The notes: generated by a model not told the origin, from the sequence alone. A DNA stretch of 64,000 nucleotides from Mytilus galloprovincialis (GCF_965363235.1 NC_134846.1:90328571-90392570); one strand, 5' to 3'. Shown: positions 30,401 through 37,756, counted from the first letter of the stretch. Numbers and translations are program-made.

Positions 30401-31302
30401 AGGGTTAACACTAACATAAGTACGTTTTATGTTAATAATACCGATGCCGTTTGATTTCATGTGTCGTTAGATTGCTGTCTCATAGTCAGAATAAATTAGT
30501 TGAAATGATTTCACTTATTACAATTCAAGTTAAAGGTAATAGGACTATAATATAAACGTCTACCATTCATCGTATGTATTATGTATAAGCATAAACGACT
30601 ATGTAAGTGTTAGGGACGACATCAAAAGATCGATGTAGGATAAAAAACTTAAATCAAATAGTTTGGGGGTGGGGGGGTCAACATTGATGCAAGTTTTGTT
30701 AATCTGAAATCGATTTTACATATATCCCTATTGGTCAATCAATTTTTTCCAAATTAAGTTAAGAGGGGGGTGTGGGGGTCAGTGAAAAAACTATGTGAAT
30801 TAAGTTTTTTACCCTTCATTGAACTTTTGATGTCGTCCCTTAGACTATAAAATTAACATTAATCTCTCAAATAGTATGTACTTCTGACGTTGAGGTGACA
30901 GAACGTAATTATTCCACTAACCTCGTATGCACTGGTGACCTTAAGGTTATAAAATACAGGCAGGAACACATGAGCCGCACCAAACACTACAAAGAAGTAG
31001 GATAATCCTATCCACCAGTACATGGTTGTATAGTTATACATCTCCCCTGGTGTACCCAGTAAAGTAATGGCAGACATAAAACTGGCTAGTAGAGACAGTG
31101 CCACAGGTATAGGACTCATGTTACCTCCAGCCATCAGGAATTCTTTAATGTTCTTCTTTCGTCTGTCAGCCCAGGCATAATAAAATCCTATACTAGCAGA
31201 TACAGTCAATGTCAGAGCGAACAGAACATAATCCACAGTAGTAAATGAGTGCTTTCCACCGCCGGGATTCTGAAAACTGTAGCCACGATCTTCTAACGTC
31301 AT
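366..31302 (-). CDS. SLC5-family sodium-coupled monocarboxylate transporter (SMCT-like), 11 exons, 3' end off window
   Basis: A plasma-membrane sodium/solute symporter of the SLC5 (SSF) family, closest by eye to SLC5A8/SLC5A12, which carry lactate, pyruvate and short-chain fatty acids with Na+. Coding exons on the minus strand: 31302-30922, 15606-15541, 14971-14920, 10450-10383, 8127-7973, 7525-7385, 4952-4823, 3936-3848, 3260-3145, 2100-2033, 452-366. Each is bounded by AG/GT and the phases join without a break to 451 codons (family about 600, so roughly 150 C-terminal residues are missing). Landmarks: an early GTPGEMY motif in TM2, the [14 protein letters not shown] signature across exons 5-6, and the TM8 segment [16 protein letters not shown] that forms the family Na2 site. 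No stop or frameshift is seen, so the gene looks functional. SLC5A6 (vitamin transporter) or another SLC5 member is the main alternative. Confidence 0.93.
458..497. repeat. (CA)n(TA)n microsatellite
   Basis: A CA run passing directly into a TA run, a few bases upstream of exon 11's acceptor on the transcribed strand. Confidence 0.95.
498..1500. other. SLC5 intron 10 filler
   Basis: AT-rich intron. Around 570-600 there is a fragment resembling the repeat at 5110-5380 (shared AACGGAAAGTCCCTAA). No other gene or RNA is recognised. Confidence 0.5.
1507..2008. repeat. R1 repeat with inverted terminal modules
   Basis: The left end reads ACGCCAGACGCGCGTTTCGT. The right end carries the same module inverted (GAGCGTCACTG...CCCGTCTGGCGT). 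The body has the R1 core, with the motif GATACCCTCGGGG and then CCAGCAGTGACATCGACCCA. The copy is diverged and sits in intron 10, close to exon 10. Confidence 0.8.
2033..2100 (-). CDS. SLC5 transporter coding exon 10
   Basis: 22 codons after a split Val ([22 protein letters not shown]), a single membrane helix. Acceptor GTTTCAG, donor GTAAAA. The R1 copy at 1507-2008 ends about 25 bases beyond the donor. Confidence 0.91.
3145..3260 (-). CDS. SLC5 transporter coding exon 9
   Basis: 38 codons between split codons ([20 protein letters not shown]...). It contains the TM8 Ser/Thr cluster that binds the second Na+ in the SSF fold. Acceptor ATTTCAG, donor GTATTT, ending in phase 1. Confidence 0.92.
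3848..3936 (-). CDS. SLC5 transporter coding exon 8
   Basis: 29 codons plus two bases ([20 protein letters not shown]...). It matches the 'DQL-P-FV-D-L---PG-PGLFVA' segment of the family. Acceptor TTTTTCAG, donor GTATAT. The split Ser codon joins exon 9. Confidence 0.92.
4431..4800 (+). repeat. R1 repeat copy in SLC5 intron 7
   Basis: Single R1 copy starting GGTACCAGGCTTATAATTTA and ending TTATCAAAGGTACCA. It keeps an 80-codon open frame (4523-4765, plus) homologous to the frame in the satellite array at 50-55 kb. It ends about 20 bases from the exon 7 donor. Confidence 0.85.
4823..4952 (-). CDS. SLC5 transporter coding exon 7
   Basis: 43 codons after a split Ile ([15 protein letters not shown]...KTSDQ), one membrane helix and loop. 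Acceptor TTTTTCAG, donor GTAAGA. An R1 repeat ends only about 20 bases downstream of the donor. Upstream, intron 6 holds several decayed copies of this exon (see 5020-6790). Confidence 0.92.
5020..6790 (-). pseudogene. Cluster of decayed copies of SLC5 exon 7 in intron 6
   Basis: At least five minus-strand stretches resemble exon 7: about 5100-5025, 6095-6030, 6373-6279, 6625-6560, 6730-6635, with a scrap at 6790-6750. The clearest, 6373-6279, reads [20 protein letters not shown] against [20 protein letters not shown] in the real exon. The 6730-6635 copy keeps an acceptor-like TTTGCAG but has a stop. The repeated landmark is CTTGTGTT(G/T)TCTGATTGG. Seen: tandem similarity. Inferred: repeated exon duplication with decay. 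Whether any copy is spliced is unknown. Confidence 0.65.
5110..5380. repeat. Interspersed repeat R7 copy
   Basis: Starts near GGAAAGTCCATAATCACATG and continues through GAACTGTCATATTGCTGAC, AAATGGTGGATTAAACCTGG and the run to GCGTTAACTAAACAGACA. A second copy is at 18900-19140. Function unknown; it appears to be a non-coding mobile repeat. Confidence 0.65.
6782..6870 (-). repeat. R3 repeat tail, inverted
   Basis: GATGTGGTATGATTGCCAAT is the reverse complement of the 3' tail that ends R3 copies on the plus strand (for example 35985-36025). Confidence 0.7.
7100..7190. repeat. Fold-back repeat (hairpin)
   Basis: Arm 7100-7135 (CTGATTGATTGATTGTTGGT...) pairs with 7159-7190 (...ACCAACAATCAATCAG), about 32 paired bases with a 23-base loop. 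Consistent with a short MITE or fold-back element inside SLC5 intron 6. Confidence 0.8.
7385..7525 (-). CDS. SLC5 transporter coding exon 6
   Basis: 46 full codons ([12 protein letters not shown]...TLKQAQ) after the split Asp, ending with two bases before the donor GTAAGT. It carries the [19 protein letters not shown] signature, diagnostic for this branch of SLC5. Confidence 0.93.
7973..8127 (-). CDS. SLC5 transporter coding exon 5
   Basis: 51 codons plus two bases, starting [20 protein letters not shown], the family's 'GG-KAV-WTD-FQ' segment. The donor is GTTGGT (7972-7971). The alternative GTATCA six bases later would break the phase with exon 6. The split codon gives Asp. Confidence 0.92.
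8965..9030 (+). repeat. R2 repeat tail fragment
   Basis: TTGCTGTCTCTTTGACACAT and the following TTCCCCAATTCCATT match the terminal part of R2 copies at 20150-20212 and 35170-35222. Confidence 0.7.
9283..9385. repeat. 26-bp tandem repeat, 4 copies
   Basis: The unit starting GCATGTATCTAGACATTCTA begins at 9283, 9309, 9335 and 9361, an exact 26-base period with nearly no divergence. Intronic. Confidence 0.95.
9390..10380. other. SLC5 intron 4 filler
   Basis: AT-rich intron, no recognisable gene. Scattered short repeat-like pieces only. Confidence 0.5.
10383..10450 (-). CDS. SLC5 transporter coding exon 4
   Basis: 22 full codons after the split Val ([22 protein letters not shown]). Acceptor TTTTGCAG, donor GTAAGT. 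An R1 repeat begins about 15 bases upstream of the acceptor, so the branch-point region lies within or at the edge of the repeat. Confidence 0.92.
10467..10655 (+). repeat. R1 repeat, partial, abutting SLC5 exon 4
   Basis: Begins TTATCAAAGGTACCAGGATT and includes GCGCGTTTCGTCTACATAAG, then breaks off after the CTGACTACTGGGCT motif. It lies just upstream of exon 4's acceptor on the transcribed strand. Confidence 0.85.
10660..13400. other. SLC5 intron 3, left part
   Basis: No coding exon recognised. A 114-codon minus frame at 11604-11260 has no recognisable motif and irregular composition, so I do not call it. A 69-codon plus frame at 12160-12369 likewise. Confidence 0.5.
13411..14130 (-). repeat. 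R1 repeat, tandem dimer
   Basis: Two head-to-tail R1 units, each starting GTACTAAATTATAATCCTGG and containing the CACCACTGGG(T/C)CGATGCCAC core. Both carry ATGTAGACGAAACGCGCGTC at the junctions. They are in the same orientation as the array at 50-55 kb but more diverged. Intron 3. Confidence 0.88.
14135..14915. other. SLC5 intron 3 filler
   Basis: AT-rich, no gene recognised. Confidence 0.5.
14920..14971 (-). CDS. SLC5 transporter coding exon 3
   Basis: 17 codons plus one base ([17 protein letters not shown]), part of the membrane helix that contains the family's YAPxLALN motif. Acceptor TTTTTTTAG, donor GTAAGA. It joins exon 4 with a split Val codon (G|TG). Confidence 0.92.
15541..15606 (-). 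CDS. SLC5 transporter coding exon 2
   Basis: 22 codons, phase 0 at both ends ([11 protein letters not shown]...SIQM). Acceptor TTTTAG, donor GTAAGT. It supplies the conserved YLE-x-RF segment expected directly after exon 1. The exon is too short for ordinary ORF lists and was found by reading the minus strand. Confidence 0.92.
15690..16870 (+). repeat. Old divergent R1-like tandem array (about 3 units)
   Basis: Three units of about 300 bases share the order CATCAGGAACRCTC, AGTTGAAGAGC, GATGATACCCTCGG, CCAGCAGAGGTATCGA. Cores lie at about 16060-16135, 16320-16390 and 16660-16720. The modules are those of R1 in the same order, but the terminal GCGTTTCGTC motif is replaced by TGCGTCC/TCTCGAG variants. 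They look like an ancient subfamily of R1. Confidence 0.7.
16875..16912 (-). pseudogene. Relic of SLC5 exon 2
   Basis: The minus strand reads TTAAG|TATTCAGGGCATCATT and on through TCAGTGAGGATGTACAG, against exon 2's TTTAG|TATTTGGAGCATCGTTTCAG. The first half of the exon with its acceptor is copied; the second half is lost. It lies in intron 1, upstream of the real exon. Confidence 0.55.
16920..18880. other. SLC5 intron 1 stretch without recognised features
   Basis: AT-rich. At 18050-18120 a 35-base segment (TTTCAATATCAATTGGACAC...) is duplicated directly. No gene or RNA found. Confidence 0.5.
18900..19140 (+). repeat. Interspersed repeat R7 copy
   Basis: Same order of motifs as 5110-5380: ACGAAAAGTCCCTAATCAAA, GAACTTGTCATATTCCTGAC-like, AGAAAATGGTGGATTGGG, ending GAACAAAACAAACAGACA. 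Confidence 0.65.
19145..20030. other. Intron 1 filler
   Basis: AT-rich, nothing recognised. Confidence 0.5.
20012..20212 (+). repeat. R2 repeat, 3' part
   Basis: Contains TCGGAGTTTAGTATGGCGTC, GGGGCCAGCTGAAGGACGCC, CGGGTGCGGG and the tail TTGTTGTCTCTTTGACACAT. Matches 29765-29960, 35025-35222 and 49850-50010. Confidence 0.85.
20935..21330 (+). repeat. R3 repeat copy
   Basis: Carries GCTGATGAGTTAACTTAAAG, TTATGTTGTACTATTACACC, GTTTAACCCCGCTACAATCT and CCCAAAGCCAGGAGCC. These are the R3 order of motifs seen at 32575-33010, 35690-36030 and 39835-40025. Confidence 0.75.
21335..23185. other. Intron 1 filler
   Basis: AT-rich, no recognisable gene. Minor A-tracts near 22350 and 22500. Confidence 0.5.
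23191..23264. repeat. 37-bp exact direct duplication
   Basis: GATGCTCTAAATACTATTTG... occupies 23191-23227 and is repeated immediately at 23228-23264 without mismatch. Confidence 0.95.
23466..23900. repeat. Inverted repeat pair, 33-bp arms
   Basis: Arm 23466-23498 (...ACGCCTGGTAAACCATCTAA...) is the reverse complement of 23868-23900, nearly perfect, enclosing about 370 bases. The right arm runs into a weak exon-2-like stretch (23885-23940, GGTTCTATCACG on minus). Fold-back element or inverted duplication. Confidence 0.8.
24312..25592 (+). mobile_element. R4 element: non-autonomous, hairpin-ended, internally duplicated
   Basis: Begins with the hairpin AGCTCACCTGG...CCAAGTGAGCT followed by GTCCGTCGTCC repeats. 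It ends near a second hairpin, AGGCTCTTTAGAGCCT (25574-25589). The body is two tandem monomers of about 490 bases starting at about 24395 and 24893, each opening with TCTCCTCTGAAACT and containing CAACCAACCAAGATGGCC and CATTTAGAGCAAATCTGACA. It has no ORF. This is a widespread mollusc repeat. The 3' hairpin close to the end recalls Helitron-type termini, but no Rep gene is present, so the class is inference. Confidence 0.7.
25595..25870 (+). repeat. R3 repeat, diverged
   Basis: CCCAAGTCAGGAGCCTGTAC, TTGTTTTTCGTTCATTATTT and CGGGGCCTTTTTAAAGCTGA match R3. It follows the R4 end directly. Confidence 0.7.
25872..25950 (+). repeat. R2 repeat 5' segment, left of R5 insertion
   Basis: AATCAGTTTAATTGAGGTCT through TTATGTATTATTGTCATT matches 49533-49611 almost exactly. 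The match resumes at about 29530 after the R5 block, showing that R5 inserted into an R2 copy. Confidence 0.88.
25951..29530 (+). mobile_element. R5 element array (about 3.6 kb, hairpin-headed units)
   Basis: Units start with the hairpin GGTCTTTCCACCTT...GTGGAAAGACC at 25951-25980, 26003-26030 and 27192-27220. Each is followed by T-rich DNA, CTTCCGCC and a body of about 1.1 kb repeated at about 26060, 27250 and 28390, with a fourth partial copy at about 29040. Bodies share TATCTCCCCAAACACTGTTT, TCTTTTGATTTGAGGTCCTT, AGGTCAAGGTCAAAGGTCAA and ACCGGAAGTA motifs. Unit ends carry GTGGAAAGACC(T/A)TCAAT. No ORF of note, so non-autonomous. Confidence 0.75.
29531..29975 (+). repeat. R2 repeat, right of R5 insertion
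   Basis: Continues the R2 copy interrupted at 25950: TTGTTACATTTTCTGACATC, GGCTAGAGGTATAGGGGAGG, TTTAACCCCGCCGCAATTTT, then the R2 tail. Confidence 0.88.
30613..30839. mobile_element. PIF/Harbinger-type MITE (227 bp)
   Basis: Terminal inverted repeats of about 38 bases (GGGACGACATCAAAAG...TAAAAAACTT) flanked by the 3-bp direct repeat TTA (30610-30612, 30840-30842). A TTA/TWA duplication with GG-initial TIRs is the PIF/Harbinger signature. No ORF. It sits in intron 1, 80 bases past the exon 1 donor. Confidence 0.82.
30922..31302 (-). CDS. SLC5 transporter coding exon 1
   Basis: 127 codons, ending in phase 0 at ...SAYE before the donor GTTAGT. The start ATG at 31302 gives a short polar N-terminus ([10 protein letters not shown]...) before TM1 ([20 protein letters not shown]). 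This is followed by the family's [20 protein letters not shown] and GTPGEMYNY motifs. No other in-frame ATG near the acceptor side competes. Any 5' UTR exon lies upstream and was not found. Confidence 0.93.
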
Positions 31303-32570
31303 TTTGATATTAGAATTTTCCCTTTTAAACAGGTGAATATCTCAATGATCAAACAAGCTCTGATAACGTTTTTTGTATAGGTGGTGTTATATGGTATTAT
31401 CAGGTATATATAGCATTACAGGTAAAACTTTCAACCGTTATAAATAATCATTGATATACAAAATAATGTATTTTAACAAAATATCAGTTCTTGCTACAGA
31501 AGTAAATTTCAACTATTTCCAACATTAGCGAAGAAGTCTATGAAATATTAACAAGCTTGCTTTATCTTTTGGTTGACAAATATCTCACGTTTCGTTTTTA
31601 TGTTTTTCTGACACATTTCTGAATGTAAACACTTACTCCTGTTGAGGCTAGTGATGTAATTCAACCAATACACAAGATGAATCAAAACATAAGTGTAATC
31701 GAACCTATATTAAGGATTTCCTAGTAATAACATCCTTACTAATATATATGTACCGGTAATTTAATTAATGACATAAGCTATGTACATCATATATCGTATA
31801 ACTGTCAGTCAAGTCATATTTGGTTTATATCCGTTGGATGAATAGCACACACCTTTTATTCATGATGTAATAATTTCAATTGTTTTAACCACAACTTTAT
31901 AAGACATCACAAACGCCAACTTACTTTCACTTGTATAATGATAGTAAATCCAGTGGTCGGATTTCCTAATGACATCATTCGTTATTGTACTTGACATGAT
32001 CATATATCTTTATTTTCTCGTAAAACCAAAGTATAATGGACACCAACCTTAAATATCTATATAGCATGTTTTCCCTCCTATTGTCGGAGGTTTCTGCGGG
32101 TACTCCGAACTTTTCAACACTCTTCGCTACTAATTTTTGTTTTAAATTACCAGGCATCGTATCATTTAACACAGAGGATAATCAATGTTTACTGGTCCCG
32201 GAAATTTAGAAACGATCCTTGTAAACTTATCGATTCTTTAAATAAACTTATTCTGAAAGGTTACCAATTGAACTGTGTAATTAGATTTTTGAATGTTGTT
32301 TTTATTGGTATTAATATTGAATTTGATAACAGTGAATTAAAAGTTAACTAAATATTATCTTTATATACATATATACTTTCATGGATCTACAATCTGCCGA
32401 TACCTGTATTTTGGCATTGCACAAGGTCATGTTCTTTTTCTGACTGTTTATGGCGCCTTTATACTTAATCCATTGGATGTTGGATATGTAATGATTGATA
32501 TTTTATTCAAAAATACATGATATTTTAGCATTTGTTTTTGGTTTTAAACTAGGCTAAGCTGTCAGTAAAT
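31303..32570. other. Upstream of SLC5 start codon
   Basis: 5' UTR and promoter of the transporter should lie here or further right. I see no unambiguous TATA/initiator pair or UTR splice donor. A 65-codon minus frame (32172-31975) has no family I recognise. Confidence 0.4.
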
Positions 32571-32574
32571 TCTT

Positions 32575-33010
32575 TACTTAGTGTATGTGTGTGTTGGGAT
32601 GTACACGTACCCTGCCACGTTCTCTGTGTTTTTGTTAGATGTATTTAAATTTGTATCCTTTTTGTTAAGCCTTTTCTTGTTTTTCGTTCCTAGCGTCGAG
32701 ATCCCGATAAGATTTTTAAACCCGCCACATTCTTTATATCTGTGCCTGTCTCACATCAGGAGCCTGTAATTCAGTGGTTGTTTTTTTTTTTTTTTTTTTT
32801 TCGTTTTTTTTTTTTTTTTTTTTGCTTTTTATCATATTACTTTTTCGTTCATTTGTTTGCACATAAATCCGGTCATTAGTTTTCTAGTTTGAATTGTTTT
32901 GTATTTGTCATGTCAGTGCCTTTTATAGCTGACCATGGTATGGGTTTTACCTTACTCGTTGTTGGACTGGTCTTACGGTGAACTATAGGTGTAAGTGTTA
33001 GTTTCTGTTT
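32575..33010 (+). repeat. R3 repeat copy with poly-T insertions
   Basis: GTTGGGATGTACACGTACCC, CCCGCCACATTCTTTATATC, TCAGGAGCCTGTAATTCAGT, then two long T-runs (32779-32823) and the TTTTATAGCTGACC tail. Confidence 0.8.
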
Positions 33011-33179
33011 CATTTGGTTTCTTGTACTTATATTTTAAACTAAGAATATATATTTTTTTAAACTGTTTATCTGTGTTATCTCATGTATTTAGTTGCATTC
33101 CGATTGTTTGGATTTTGCACTTAAAAATATATTATCTGCACAAATGTACGTGCTTATAAGTAACTTTAGGTCACCATAC

Positions 33180-33440
33180 AGCCTTTAAAGATATGACACC
33201 GAATCCCTAAACGTAAAGTCAGCAAATCCAGTACAAACGTGTAAGCCAACAGCCTGATTTATGACAAAACAATAAAATAACAAAACCAATATGATATATA
33301 GAAATAAACAACCGTCAATGCACTAGTTACAGACTTTGAACAGGCACATATGGTGGAGTTTAAAATGTTTGTGAGCGATAATATCCCCACCCTCAAACCC
33401 CTACCCAATCCTAACATACGACATAAACTGTGCAAGTGAA
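33180..33440. repeat. Interspersed repeat R8
   Basis: A recognisable mussel-type non-coding repeat by its motif order (GTAAGCCAACAGCCTGATTT, CCCCTACCCAATCCTAACAT). Only one copy is in the window, so support is weak. Confidence 0.4.
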
Positions 33441-33444
33441 TGCA

Positions 33445-34880
33445 CCATACCATATCTTCTTTTTTTTACAGATACTGTTCACCATCTGATTGATTGTAGA
33501 TTAAGTAAGATTATTCATATATGTACACGGATCAAACACTTATCAGTTCCTATTCTGATAAGAAAAATTCGTTTACACCAAAGTGCCAATATATAAGATA
33601 ATAAACTATATCCGAGTTCTTAATCTTTCATGATTAATAGGAGATGCATGTTTGGGATTAGATATGTAACGTTTTGGGCTAATGGCAAGTCGATACTTGG
33701 CCTATATTGTAAAGTCGACAATTAGCGGGATTTTTAGCAAGACAAGATTTAGTCCTTATTAAATTGAAAATGTAAATGTATTCCTAAATACTGTAAAAAC
33801 TATGAAAAACATGAAGGTAAAAAACAGCTATATAAATATACAATTTAGAGCAAACAATAGCTTATTCCAAAAGATTGGTTCTGGTCCTAAATTGAAATCT
33901 AACAGCCTTTAAATACTGTTATCTTGTGGTACTGGATACACTTACTGTAAACTCATTTCAATTTTATAAATGGTTTAAACTTAAGAGGGGCTGACAGTAA
34001 GGATTGAGAATTTCATGGAAAGTATTTTTTTTAGATTTTCCTAAAAACCTGTGTATATCACGTGTTTGAGTAAAGAAACAATTCTGTGTTTGAAAATTTA
34101 AAAAAAAAAAAAAATTTTTTATAAAAAAATACATTATCATTATTGCCATGGAAATGGCTTGGATTAAACCTGCAAAAATCAAATATATGATTATTTCAAT
34201 GCATAATATTACTAAACAAAGTCAGTGGTGTGTAGACATCAACATTAATTCCTTGTACCATATAAGTTCTTGTACAAGTAACATAAAAAAAATCAACAAA
34301 AAAATGTTTGGTTACCATGGCAACACCTTAATACCGTATATACTTGACAAACGGTCATTTTTGGTAGAAATTGGTCTTTTTAAAATCTGTATTGCAGAAA
34401 AAATGCAACCACCCACAAAGAAATGAAAATATCCTAAATATACCTCGATCTATAGGTAATTACATAATAAAATAAAAAAACTGGTACCTGATTTCATTTT
34501 TTTACAAAAATTACTAAAAAAAATGAAAAAAATGGAAATTTTGCATATTTTGAGATTTATGTGAATTGTGAGTTTTTGTCTCCTATTTTACCCACAGTAA
34601 AAGAAAAATATCAATAATTGCATTAACAGTTATTAATACAAATGAAATATTTTCTGTATTGTGTAATAGTTTCTTAAGTAAAAGATGCATAGCAACAATT
34701 AATGTTTCCTAGCAACGGATCAGAAAGAGTGAAAAAAATGGGTTTTTTTTTGCCATTCATCATCAAATAATTAACATTGAATGAAAACGATTTTGAACAT
34801 TCTGTTGCAGTTCATTTAATTTCTTTTATAGTAAATAAAACAACAATAAATTATTGCCTTATTCTATTTCTTATAGTCAA
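33445..34880. other. Intergenic, no recognised gene
   Basis: AT-rich. A 92-codon plus frame (34148-34426) shows no domain, and I do not call it. Confidence 0.5.
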
Positions 34881-34884
34881 AATT

Positions 34885-35222
34885 ATGTATATAGACCTAG
34901 AGGTTATAGGGGGAGGGTTGAGATCTCATAAACATGCTTAACCCTGCCGCAATTTTGCGCCTGTCCCAAGTCAGGAGTCTCTGGCCTTGTTAGTCTTATT
35001 TGATTTTTAATTTTAGTTTCTTGTGTATAATTCGGAGTTTAGTATGACGTCCATTATCAATGTACAAGTATACATATTTTTAAGGGGCCAGCTGAAGATC
35101 GCCTCCGGGTGCGGGAGTTTCTCGCTACATTGAATACCCATTGGTGGCTTTCGGCTGTTGTCTGCTCTATGGTTGGGTTGTTGTCGCTTTGACACATTCC
35201 CCATTTCCTTTCTCAATTTTAT
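34885..35222 (+). repeat. R2 repeat copy
   Basis: GACCTAGAGGTTATAGGGGG, CCTGCCGCAATTTTGCGCCT, TTCGGAGTTTAGTATGACGT, and the tail ending CCATTTCCTTTCTCAATTTT. Confidence 0.88.
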
Positions 35223-35684
35223 AAGTTACTGGAAATTCATAATTTTTGTGATGTTTTTTAATTATTGCAAAAAATGCTGGTGTTGTAATCGCAATAATTT
35301 AAACTTGCATTTTGGAATTTTTTATATGAATGAAGTGGGATTTTTGGTCGAGAACCGCAATAATAATGCATGCAATAATTTATGAATTTACAGTACCATC
35401 CAGAAACAATTTTTCCAGTGAAACATCTATTGATATAGACATTGTGATTTTACTGTTGACCTGCAGAACTCAAAATTATTATGATTTTCCTAGTCATCTC
35501 TCAAGTTTAATTTCAATCATTTCAGGGAAACCTTATGAACAATTGGAAATATAGGGATTCTTCCAGCTTTGACAACAACAACAGTTGTAATAATGTACTG
35601 AATGACAACAGTGCACTTGTCATATATCTATATTCCTTTCTCCCATTCCAGAATATGACCATTGTGAGAAACACAGGGGTCCCA

Positions 35685-36030
35685 GGTTAGGGGGAGGGTT
35701 GGGATCCCGCTAACATGTTTAACCCCGCCACATTATTTATGTATGTGCCTGTCTTAAGTCAGGAGCCTGTAATTCAGTGGTTGTCGTTTGTTTATGTGTT
35801 ACTTATTTGTTTTTCGTTCATTTTTTTTACATAAATAAGGCCGTTAGTTTTCTCGTTTGAATTGTTTTACATTGTCTTATAGGGGCCTATTATAGCTGAC
35901 TATGCGGTATGGGCTTTGCTCATTGTTTAAGGCCGTACGGTGACCTATAGTTGTTAATGTCTGTGTCATTTTGGTCTTTTGTGGATAGTTGTTTCATTGG
36001 CAATCATACCACATCTTCTTTTTTATAGTG
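35685..36030 (+). repeat. R3 repeat copy (near-complete)
   Basis: AGGTTAGGGGGAGGGTTGGG, TTTAACCCCGCCACATTATT, CAGGAGCCTGTAATTCAGTG, GCCTATTATAGCTGACTATG, and the tail CAATCATACCACATCTTCTT. Confidence 0.88.
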
Positions 36031-36039
36031 TCTGACAAG

Positions 36040-36815
36040 AAGCAAGACATTCTTACTCTCTGGAGCAGCTGATGTTGCCTAATTTAAACTATGAAAATGT
36101 TGAAAGTCAATGACCCATTACTAAATATGTTAGGCCTTTTATCTCAATGGATACTATAAATCAATTACATTCCAAATATCATTGACTTGACATTATTCGT
36201 TTCCCGTACACTAACCATATAAATTTTAACCAAGTCAATAAACCATGAATGACTTAAGGTTTAGGCAAATCTTTTTTTTAAACATAAAATAAACATAGAA
36301 TATATAAGATGTACCTTATCAAATGACATATGAATAATAATTTATAACAGTACATATACTACAGGTATAAGCAAGATTTGATTTGCAGCAGGTCAAGTTT
36401 ACGAGCTTATTACATCTACGCCAGTGACTTACAACCTTACGACTTTTCACAGTGCGCCAGAGGGTTGCATCCTGTTCTGCAAATTATGTTTTGTATCCAT
36501 AATGAATTTGTTACACCAAAAGTTAAAAGATACCAAAATATTTTTTATAGAGTTATATAAATGCTGGTTTTAAAATTTTCCAATATCATTTGCCATTTAA
36601 AAAGATATAATTTTATTAAATATTGCTTCATATTATAAATGAACAGTCAAAACTGATTTCTAGAATAACAATTAAAAATTTCATTTACATTAACAAAATG
36701 CTGTAATAAACAGATTTATCTACATAATTTCTAAATACTGTGTGTAATTTCTTAAATCAGAGTGGAATCAAATAGATCCTAATATCACATATTTTAAAAT
36801 TTGTAAATTATATAT
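36040..36815. other. Intergenic, AT-rich
   Basis: No gene recognised. Confidence 0.5.
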
Positions 36816-36819
36816 AGAA

Positions 36820-37255
36820 TTTGACATTGTTACCACGGCTTTTCTGAAATCGTCAGCTGTAGCAACATTGTTCCCTTCATTAACGTATCTCTTAATGTGA
36901 CCTTTAATGTGTCCTTTCTGTCACATATGCATTTTTCTCCCTGAGGATCTGAAAAGTCAACTCTATTTTAATCAGTGACTTCTTTTTGATCATAGGAATA
37001 GTTGTTAGTGAGTATGATGAATGAAAGCAACCGGCATTATCAGACCTCAGATAGAGCATTTTGATTTTTAGTTCCTTATTGATATGGTTGATAGTATCTT
37101 GCAGTATTGATGTTGATGTTAATGTATCTTGTGTTGCGTTATCAAAGACATGTACACTGGTGACGTTTTGATAATCATTCTGGTCTGTCTTCATTGAAAC
37201 AACACTAACATGCCAAGAAAGCCCACGCATGGCAAACCATTTGGACTGGGACTCT
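36820..37255 (-). pseudogene. Exon of uncharacterised 'DNAGCYHS' family, broken
   Basis: Acceptor TTTATTGCAG at 37265-37256, then a frame reading ESQSKWFAMRGLSWHVSV and, about 85 codons in, LYLRSDNAGCFHSSY. After a frameshift near 36960 the neighbouring frames read VDFSDPQGEK and HIKRYVNEGNNVATADDF. I recognise this set of motifs from a lineage-expanded, function-unknown protein family of molluscs, cnidarians and amphioxus. The S-D-N-A-G context recalls a DDE-type transposase/integrase aspartate motif, but that is inference. At least one frameshift, so likely a pseudogene, though it keeps introns. Confidence 0.6.
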
Positions 37256-37514
37256 CTGCAATAAAGAAGACTTTCTGTAATATGTCTTAAAATCTAAGTT
37301 TTTTTTTAGCTAAATAAACAGAATACACTAAAAGGTTCATATACAAGAACTTTAAGATCTGGGATTTCTTGCATGAGTGGGTAAAATTATGTCTTTTTAT
37401 TAATAAAAAGTCAACGAATTTCTAACATGAGTGGAAGAAATCCTGATCTTCAATAGATAATGATAATAAGTCCCTATTTCTTCTTTTTCACATTGCAATT
37501 TACACTGAGAGTCA

Positions 37515-37516
<2 letters not shown>

Positions 37517-37547
<31 letters not shown>
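37517..37547. repeat. (AT)n microsatellite
   Basis: Uninterrupted AT run directly before the palindrome at 37548-37622. Confidence 0.95.
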
Positions 37548-37549
<2 letters not shown>

Positions 37550-37622
37550 TCTGAAAATTACTCCAAACAGTGTTAGAGTTAGATTACACTGAGAGACTGT
37601 TTGGAGTAATTTTCAGACTTAT
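37548..37622. repeat. Perfect 25-bp inverted repeat (hairpin)
   Basis: AAGTCTGAAAATTACTCCAA (and ACAGT) pairs with ACTGTTTGGAGTAATTTTCA (and GACTT) over 25 bases with a loop of about 24. Its perfection suggests recent origin. Confidence 0.92.
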
Positions 37623-37711
37623 ATAAATATGTGTATTATCCATGTAACTCTATCACTCTGAGATCCAGTGGGCATATATATTGTATGGTTTGTCACTTGT
37701 TTAGACTTGTT

Positions 37712-37712
<1 letters not shown>

Positions 37713-37753
<41 letters not shown>
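37713..37753. repeat. (AT)n microsatellite
   Basis: About 20 AT units. Confidence 0.95.

Positions 37754-37756
<3 letters not shown>

Noticed and set aside
31975..32172. 65-codon minus-strand frame upstream of SLC5
   Set aside because: The first 40 residues look protein-like, but I recognise no family and there are no splice sites that would join it to exon 1.
34148..34426. 92-codon plus-strand frame
   Set aside because: Low-complexity Lys/Ile/Asn translation of AT-rich DNA, no supporting signals.
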